Part shown: piece after piece, positions 57,949 to 64,000 of the stretch
Layout of the letters: each line of letters opens with the position of its first letter
Position numbering within the stretch: the first letter of the stretch is position 1
Virus record (IMG/VR): IMGVR_UViG_3300020439_000004
Span: 44,943-108,942 of that record
DNA: 64,000 nucleotides
Source: a virus
Reading direction: 5' to 3' (one strand)
The notes under the pieces: model-generated
Database searches by the model: none
What the model was told of the DNA's origin: nothing
Seen by the model: only the letters and a program-made list of their open reading frames with translations
Translations under genes and position numbers: made by a program

Positions 57949-58113
57949 TTACCTGCAAGCCCCATAAATTAGTGCTGCCGCTATAATTAATAGCACTACT
58001 GTTGGCACATCATCCCAAGGGAATTTAAACTGCTTTTTAAAATCTTTGGCTTCTTTCTTTGTTCTAGGTCGCTCGCTCACTCTGCTTCTTGGGTAATCTT
58101 CGTCTATGGTCAT
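57949..58113 (-). CDS. Leftward small membrane protein (54 residues)
   Basis: A minus-strand frame of 54 codons: MTIDEDYPRSRVSERPRTKK, then a basic linker, DDVPTVVLLIIAAALIYGAC (a clear membrane helix) and a final Arg. On its own strand TGTAAG and GTGTAA stand just before the ATG (58115-58126), resembling the phage promoter motif. It is the only leftward gene in the right half. A phage inner-membrane accessory protein is likely. Start and frame are supported by the hydrophobic helix and by absence of any rightward gene here. Confidence 0.55.
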   Translation of the reverse strand: MTIDEDYPRSRVSERPRTKKEAKDFKKQFKFPWDDVPTVVLLIIAAALIYGACR

Positions 58114-58234
58114 TTTACACTACTTACATCCATAAGCAAGTTTGGTAAAAAAAAGTACGTGTCATTTCTGTAACATGCTTTCATTTTTCGAATAAAAATT
58201 GAAATAGGTGTAATTATTTTATATCATTATTAAA
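58114..58234. other. Intergenic region between divergent small genes
   Basis: This 121-nt gap holds the upstream signals of the leftward small gene and the rightward promoter at 58199-58227. No further gene or repeat was seen. Confidence 0.6.
58199..58227 (+). promoter_or_regulatory. Promoter TTGAAA-N17-TATCAT with GTGTAA in the spacer
   Basis: TTGAAA (58199-58204) and TATCAT (58222-58227) are 17 nt apart, with GTGTAA at 58208-58213 between them, the same layout as before 24936. The GTG start is 7 nt past the -10 box. Confidence 0.55.
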
Positions 58235-58582
58235 GTGAAAACCATCGTAAAAAAGACCATAAAGTTTGAAACAAAGCGGCACGACTTTGATAATGATTTT
58301 GCATATATTGAACATTGGCAGAATACAACGCTCAAAGATTGCTATTTTGCAGAAAAACAATATCTTTTTCCAGATGGATCGCTAAAAATAGGTGGTACTA
58401 AGTATTTTTATTCGCCTTTCTCTGGAGAAGATATAGAAAAAGAGATCAAACCCGTTAATTTTAATAAATTTAAATGGTTTGACAGATTATTTTATATAAA
58501 CAGAGAAGGTGAGATTTGTCCTATTAACCAAAAGTGTGAGTTAGACAACGGATTATCTTCTACAAAAAATGAAGATATTTAA
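58235..58582 (+). CDS. Hypothetical protein before the giant fibre gene
   Basis: A 115-residue protein starting with GTG. It contains many aromatic residues (YFAEKQYLFPDGSLKIGGTK, KWFDRLFYINREGEICPI) and looks beta-rich. It overlaps the fibre gene by one base (TAATG), so it is probably a structural or assembly partner of the fibre. No family recognised. Confidence 0.6.
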   Translation: MKTIVKKTIKFETKRHDFDNDFAYIEHWQNTTLKDCYFAEKQYLFPDGSLKIGGTKYFYSPFSGEDIEKEIKPVNFNKFKWFDRLFYINREGEICPINQKCELDNGLSSTKNEDI

Positions 58583-61500
58583 TGGCTAACATATTTGAAG
58601 ACGGATTTGTAGATACTTCTCAGCACGTTTATAGGGATTTTAGTGTTCCAAACACTGATCCTTTTGGTGTTAGCATATTTGCGAATACCAATTCAAATGG
58701 TGTACCAACTAGCTATAGCTATAGTTTCAACCAAGCTTATGCTTTTAATAGCGCTATAGGGTCTGGAGAGTTGAGTAGAGCTAGTGGAGTTATAGAAGGA
58801 ATGGATGATTCCTTCACTGTTCCAGTGGGTGAGGATATTGAGTTCAAAGTTGGCTTAAGGATAAACAAACAAAACTTAATAATAGAAAAAGCAACTTTCT
58901 ATACGGGAGAGCCTTCTCAAGAAGGACAAGATGAAAGTTCAGGTATTTACCCAGTTTTTGCTTATAAAACAGAAGATAATGATAAGTTTTATACTGGTGT
59001 TTATCAAATATGCACTGTTAGAGACGGAAGTGTTATCACTAGAACCATAAGGGATAATATTTATTTAGATAATATCCAAATCAAACAGCTTGGCGTAACG
59101 GGCGCTCCTTCAAATGGTGAAGGTGGGCAGGTTCACCTAATTCAAGAATCTGGTCAGTATGACAGTTCTGTACCAATTCTTTTTAGAGGTATTTCAGGAG
59201 GATCTGGAATACAAGTTACTTATGATTCTACTAATGCATCTGGTGGTAATTTTATCGTTATAGATACAACTGGCGCTGCTGGGGGCGGCTACGGGCCTGT
59301 TTGGACTGGAGCTAATACTGGTGATTATGGTGAACCTGTATATGTAGACGGAACAGGGCCAGTTGCCTTAGATAAAGCAGCTTTTAGAAAATTAAAATCA
59401 TCTGATGATTCTGTTGGGATAGGATCGGCAGATTCTAACACTACTATAGATTTTACTGTTGACCTTCAAAGCACGACAGATGGTGGCAACACTACCACTA
59501 ATGATATCAATATAAATGGGTCTAAACTTTATTTTGATGGCGATAGTAATAAATCACTAGAAGGAGATACCGATGATACTCTTTTATTAGGTATAGGTGT
59601 TACTAATCTAAAATCAAAACAAGCTGATGTAGTAAGCTTATTCCCTGATAACTCTGTAGCTATGGCTACAATGGATTACAGTATAAATGCTACCTCTCCA
59701 GCGACAGGTGCTGTAATTATTGGAGGTACAGGAAATAGAATAAGCGGTCATTACAATGTAATAACTGCGGGTGTTTTTAATAAAATTTCAGGTAAGGATT
59801 TTAACTTTATTGGGGGAGGTTCAGGCAATGACGTAAATTTTGCTCAATTTTCATCTTCTCTTGGGGGTAAAAACAACGATATAAGTGGTGCTAATTATTC
59901 TGTTTTATTAGGTGGAGATCAGAATTTAATTAAAACAGGACATGCACATTTTCTTGGTGGAGGTGTACAGAACAAAATTTCAGGTAGTGCTAGCATAATT
60001 TCCAATGCTTTAGTTGGAGGAACAGAAAACAAAATACTTGATGCTACTTACTCATTCATCGGTGCAGGAGCGACAAATACAATTTATGCTAATAACTCTG
60101 TAATTGGTGGAGGTACAAGCAATATAGCTTCTGGTGATTCCTCTGTAATCATGGGAGGTAGCAATAATAAAGTTTTAGCTGATTATGGATTAGCTGCTGG
60201 TAGATATTCTACAGTACAAGAAAACCATGATGGCGCTTTTGTTTTATCAGATAGCAACACAACAGAAACTTTATCTTCTGGCGCAAATACTTTAACACTA
60301 AATTTTAAAAGCGGTGTTTATGTTGACTCTGATAGTGGTATTTATATAAATGGTAATCCTGTACTAACAGGAGTTAGTGGATCTGAGGGAGATACTTTAC
60401 AGATTGTTACTGATAGAGGTGCTACTACAACAAATGCTATTTCACTTTATAACTTAAGTGATATTAATCCAAGATTATCTGTAGGTAGAGCGTCAAATCA
60501 ATCAATTGATATAAATGTAGTAGATCTTGATAACACTATTACAGCTAACCAAGATAGTGACGCTGACGGAGATCATAAATTTATTCTTGATAGAGAGTTT
60601 TCTGGTACAGGAAAAAACGACTTCCAAATTGCTAAATCTGGAGTTACACAGCTAACAGTAGATACTGATGGTAATGTAGGTATTGGCACAGATGTACCTT
60701 CAGGAAAATTAGATGTCAATGGAGCAATTCATGCAAGAGGAGGCACAGTTGCTGGCAATACAGGAGAATCTAACACTACTAATGCAGCTATAGTTCTTCA
60801 AGATAATAACTATATTTACGGACAGACTTCTAATAATTACTTAAGAAAGATTATCGGAAGAGACTCCGCTGGAGTAATTACTGTAGGACAAGGCGGAACT
60901 GCTATTGTAAAAGAAATTTCATTTGAAGCGGGTAATCATAGTGATGGAAAATACACCTTCCATTCAGGAACTACAGAATTAGCAAGAATACAAGCGGATG
61001 GTAACATGGGTATTGGCACAGATTCTCCAAGTGCTAGACTTCATGTCAACGGCCCTTCTGCGGGATTTGCAGAAGCTTTAAGGTTGCAAAGGGCAGGTGG
61101 TAATTATTATTCTGTTGGTTTAGATAATAGTAGAGTTAATTTTGCTTATAATAGTCAAACTACTGCAAACTCAACGCTTGTTATAGATGGTCCTAGTACT
61201 AGAGTTGGTATAGGTACACATGCTCCAAATCAAACTCTTCATGTTGATGGTAAAACTCAATTAGGAACAAATGGATTCACAGAAGGTGGATTGATTATAA
61301 ATTATGCCTCATTAAGTGAGACAAAAGGTGGAGCAAATACAATTCTAGGTAATGCGGTATATGCAGGAACCACAAATAATACATTCAGAAGAACAAAAGG
61401 CGATGCAGGTAATTATATTGCTTTAGGCTACAATAAAGGAATAACTTTCCATACTAATGTCACAGGAAATACCAGTGATGATTATGATATAAATAATCAT

Positions 61501-64000
61501 GAGCAGATGCGTATTACCACAGGAGGTTCAGTCGGTATAGGAACAACTAGTCCATCTGCTCATTTAACAATAGCTAAAACCGATCCAAAAATAACACTTT
61601 ATGATACTGCTGGAGCGAACTCAGATCCAAATGGAGAGATTACATTCAACGAGACTGCTACTTCAGAAAACTTTGCGATTAAATACAATGGAGCTAATGA
61701 TAGATTAGAATTTAATTCACCTCTTGATGGCAATACTGGTATAATGGTAATTACCAGATCTCAAAACGTTGGTATAGGATTAACTAATCCAGCTACAAAA
61801 TTAGAGGTCGCTGGAGAAACTATTATAGATGGTGGTGTAGGAGTAAATAGTTCAGCGACATTACACCTTAGACAAAAAGGAGATACAGCTAATGATGGTC
61901 TAGCAATAACAAGTTCACATGCGACTTCTCACAGAATATGGAAAGATGCTAATGGTAAATTAAATATCGGGCCATCGTCAGACACAGATGCTTTTGTTAT
62001 AGATTTAAATGGCAAGGTTGGTATAGGAACAAATAATCCAAATTTAGTTACCCATATTTACTTTACAGGCAACGATGGACTCAGAGTTCAATCTACTGAA
62101 AATCACTCAAACATAGATATAAGGTCACATGCTGATTATGGAGCTTATCTACGTTTCATGGATGCCGATAGTAGATATTGGCTGCAAGCAAGATCTGACG
62201 ATAAGTTACAATTTAGACCAAATGCTACTTCTCTAGAATCTGCTAGTATTTACTTTGATGAGACTGGTAAAGTTGGTATTGGGGTCAGCAACCCAACAGA
62301 GAAGTTAGAAATAAATCCAGATACTGATGTTTCTGCTGTTATTGGTAAAGCGCATGTTGGATACATAGGAACCTCTGATCATGCTGGATTCAGTCATGTT
62401 GATTTCGCCACCAGTAGTAATTATGCTTTAAGACAAAATTCTGTTGGAAATACATTTTTAAATTGTAAAACAGCAGGGACTATTGGGTTTAATATCAATA
62501 ATTCGACAATAGCAGCTTTTGATAACGGTGGAGATTTTCATGTTGATACAGATACTTTATTTGTAGATGCTTCTGCTGATAGAGTTGGTATTAATGATTC
62601 TACTCCTTCTTATGCTTTAGATGTTAATGGAACCATAAGAACACAATCAGGATTATTAGGAACTCAATTTGGGACTGGTCCATGCACAACAATAGATGGA
62701 TTTTTTGCTAGTACATCTACAGAAGACTATGGATTCCAGAATGCGTTATTAATGAACGACCTCGCTGGTTTCACAAAGTGGGCTGGTGTAACAATAGCAA
62801 CCTCTGGTTTATATAAAGCAAGATCAGGAAGTGCAGGATCATATACATATGGCGATGAAGCTGGCACTGGAGATTTTGCAAGAGCATTTCAAGCTAATAA
62901 TAATACTGTAGGAAGTTGGTATACAGATTCTGGTCCTGATGGAGACATAACAACTGGTGCTGCTAATAGTGGTTCTGTAGAATTGTATTTTAACGGTGTT
63001 AAATCTTTAAATTATAGCGCACAAGCGGCTGTAATATTTGGCTCTAATCCATTTAGAGCTACTCATGTTAAAATAGAAGCATTAAGAACGGGAGTATGGC
63101 AAACAATTGTTGATACAACTGGTAATGACAAAACTGCGGTTATAGCAAGAATTGCAGGTAATGGAGGAGGTGCAAATGCTACCACTGGACTCAGATATAC
63201 TTTTGCTAAAGCGGGAAGCTATTTTAGAATAAATAATTTTTATGCCGCCGATTACGATCTTGGCAATGACTTATCTTATGGTGGTCAATATTATATTGAT
63301 AAATATTATGATGGTCGCCATTACTCTACTCTTCGCCCTGTAACAGATGGTGAAGCAGACCTTGGAACATCTAGTGTTAGATATGGTAGTTCTTACATAG
63401 ATTATGGAAGGTTTACTAATGCTGTTGGCGTAGGAACAGATACTTTAACTTATCGTTTAAATGTATCAAGTTCTGATAATAATCTTGCTTCCTTTACATC
63501 AACAACTAATAAAGCCTCCATTATAATACAAGATGATACTACTCTTGGTTATTTCTCTGCCGAAAACGATATCATATCTATAGGAGCTTCAGCAGGAGCA
63601 ACTGCAACTAATTTATGTATAAATCAAAACAATAATCGTGTTGGTATTGGTACAAATGTACCGCAAACAATACTTCATACCCGCACTAGTGATAACGTAA
63701 CAGCTAGATTTCAAAGCACCACAGCTACATCAAAAATAGTTATAAAAGACGATGCTTTAGATGGAAGAATTGGAGTAGCAAGTGCTAGTGATAGCTTATC
63801 TCTTGGATTTGAAGCTGCCCATGACGATCAACCACTTCACATTTCTACTGGTGGAAATGTAGGTATAGGAACAAGTAATCCTTCAACAATGCTTCATGTT
63901 GAAGGCACTGGAACTTTCCATTCTGTAGACATTACAGGTACATCAACACTTACTGTTTCTGGTAAAGTTGGTATAGGAACAACTAATCCAGATCTTAAAT
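58582..64000 (+). CDS. Giant trimeric tail fibre protein (partial, runs off the window)
   Basis: Open for at least 1806 codons with no stop before the window end. N-terminal region (about 1-330) is beta-rich. Residues about 370-560 hold YadA-head-like beta-roll repeats (SVIGGGTSNIASGDSSVIMG, N-x-I-S-G). From about residue 700 on, roughly 12 copies of a VGIGT-x-x-P-x-x-x-L-x-V-x-G unit recur every 70-150 residues (for example KVGIGTTNPDLK at the window end), separated by variable beta-rich inserts. That unit is typical of long trimeric fibres that end in a self-cleaving S74 chaperone, which would lie beyond the window. It likely binds the host receptor. Confidence 0.88.
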   Translation, partial: MANIFEDGFVDTSQHVYRDFSVPNTDPFGVSIFANTNSNGVPTSYSYSFNQAYAFNSAIGSGELSRASGVIEGMDDSFTVPVGEDIEFKVGLRINKQNLIIEKATFYTGEPSQEGQDESSGIYPVFAYKTEDNDKFYTGVYQICTVRDGSVITRTIRDNIYLDNIQIKQLGVTGAPSNGEGGQVHLIQESGQYDSSVPILFRGISGGSGIQVTYDSTNASGGNFIVIDTTGAAGGGYGPVWTGANTGDYGEPVYVDGTGPVALDKAAFRKLKSSDDSVGIGSADSNTTIDFTVDLQSTTDGGNTTTNDININGSKLYFDGDSNKSLEGDTDDTLLLGIGVTNLKSKQADVVSLFPDNSVAMATMDYSINATSPATGAVIIGGTGNRISGHYNVITAGVFNKISGKDFNFIGGGSGNDVNFAQFSSSLGGKNNDISGANYSVLLGGDQNLIKTGHAHFLGGGVQNKISGSASIISNALVGGTENKILDATYSFIGAGATNTIYANNSVIGGGTSNIASGDSSVIMGGSNNKVLADYGLAAGRYSTVQENHDGAFVLSDSNTTETLSSGANTLTLNFKSGVYVDSDSGIYINGNPVLTGVSGSEGDTLQIVTDRGATTTNAISLYNLSDINPRLSVGRASNQSIDINVVDLDNTITANQDSDADGDHKFILDREFSGTGKNDFQIAKSGVTQLTVDTDGNVGIGTDVPSGKLDVNGAIHARGGTVAGNTGESNTTNAAIVLQDNNYIYGQTSNNYLRKIIGRDSAGVITVGQGGTAIVKEISFEAGNHSDGKYTFHSGTTELARIQADGNMGIGTDSPSARLHVNGPSAGFAEALRLQRAGGNYYSVGLDNSRVNFAYNSQTTANSTLVIDGPSTRVGIGTHAPNQTLHVDGKTQLGTNGFTEGGLIINYASLSETKGGANTILGNAVYAGTTNNTFRRTKGDAGNYIALGYNKGITFHTNVTGNTSDDYDINNHEQMRITTGGSVGIGTTSPSAHLTIAKTDPKITLYDTAGANSDPNGEITFNETATSENFAIKYNGANDRLEFNSPLDGNTGIMVITRSQNVGIGLTNPATKLEVAGETIIDGGVGVNSSATLHLRQKGDTANDGLAITSSHATSHRIWKDANGKLNIGPSSDTDAFVIDLNGKVGIGTNNPNLVTHIYFTGNDGLRVQSTENHSNIDIRSHADYGAYLRFMDADSRYWLQARSDDKLQFRPNATSLESASIYFDETGKVGIGVSNPTEKLEINPDTDVSAVIGKAHVGYIGTSDHAGFSHVDFATSSNYALRQNSVGNTFLNCKTAGTIGFNINNSTIAAFDNGGDFHVDTDTLFVDASADRVGINDSTPSYALDVNGTIRTQSGLLGTQFGTGPCTTIDGFFASTSTEDYGFQNALLMNDLAGFTKWAGVTIATSGLYKARSGSAGSYTYGDEAGTGDFARAFQANNNTVGSWYTDSGPDGDITTGAANSGSVELYFNGVKSLNYSAQAAVIFGSNPFRATHVKIEALRTGVWQTIVDTTGNDKTAVIARIAGNGGGANATTGLRYTFAKAGSYFRINNFYAADYDLGNDLSYGGQYYIDKYYDGRHYSTLRPVTDGEADLGTSSVRYGSSYIDYGRFTNAVGVGTDTLTYRLNVSSSDNNLASFTSTTNKASIIIQDDTTLGYFSAENDIISIGASAGATATNLCINQNNNRVGIGTNVPQTILHTRTSDNVTARFQSTTATSKIVIKDDALDGRIGVASASDSLSLGFEAAHDDQPLHISTGGNVGIGTSNPSTMLHVEGTGTFHSVDITGTSTLTVSGKVGIGTTNPDLK

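Noticed and set aside
1-64000. CRISPR arrays, tRNA or rRNA genes, insertion sequences, integrase or attachment sites
   Set aside because: None recognised: no regularly spaced repeats with spacers, no cloverleaf seen in gaps, no transposase or recombinase motifs. Gaps are nearly all shorter than 120 nt.

Overview
This window is a continuous stretch of an AT-rich, double-stranded DNA tailed-phage genome. The host is most likely a Gram-negative bacterium. The evidence is a phage-encoded outer-membrane beta-barrel protein with a signal peptide, a lipoprotein that looks like an outer-membrane spanin, and genes for ADP-heptose (a lipopolysaccharide precursor). A tape measure protein of 1500 residues with no sheath gene in view fits a long, non-contractile (siphovirus-type) tail. 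No integrase, repressor, tRNA, insertion sequence or CRISPR array was recognised. The host species cannot be named from this sequence.

Layout. (1) 1-20748, rightward: the end of the probable major capsid gene and its terminator, head-to-tail connector genes, two tail-tube-like genes, a tail protein carrying a trypsin-like protease domain, tail assembly genes, the tape measure gene, and distal tail/hub genes. (2) 20751-28140, mostly leftward: a possible recombination protein, a split GT9/GT4 glycosyltransferase pair, a single-stranded DNA-binding protein, an FmdB-like protein, a small heat-shock protein, another glycosyltransferase and a sigma factor. A rightward fibre gene is embedded at 24936-25691. 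(3) 28141-28406: a divergent regulatory region full of palindromes. (4) 28407-31181, rightward: ribonucleotide reductase and a small acidic protein. (5) 31283-34449: a glycan operon with GT2, GT9-like, FkbM methyltransferase and GDP-mannose 4,6-dehydratase genes. (6) 34470-46511: a tightly overlapping replication/recombination operon with zinc-ribbon protein, RecA/UvsX-like recombinase, nuclease, DnaB-type helicase, TOPRIM primase, RecB/Cas4-like nuclease, a DNA polymerase III alpha split over three genes (inactive PHP, proofreading exonuclease, polymerase core) and a ClpA-like AAA+ protein. (7) 46534-58582: small genes, HldD, a spanin-like overlapping pair, a fibre gene, the outer-membrane protein, holins, a CHAP endolysin, then cupin, HldA, HldC and HAD phosphatase, then a large lysine-rich protein and small membrane proteins. 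(8) 58582 to the window end: a giant trimeric fibre gene, still open.

The genes suggest a phage with a largely self-supplied replisome and nucleotide supply. It also carries a large sugar program: HldA, a HAD phosphatase, HldC and HldD could make ADP-L-glycero-D-manno-heptose, and several GT-B/GT9/GT2 enzymes could transfer sugars to the host surface or the virion.

Regulation: intergenic regions on the + strand repeatedly carry GTGTAA. In six cases it lies 8-10 nt before the start codon, the position held by TATAAT-type -10 boxes before other genes here. Shine-Dalgarno sequences are mostly absent. This suggests leaderless transcripts made from promoters read by the phage sigma factor, which is inference.
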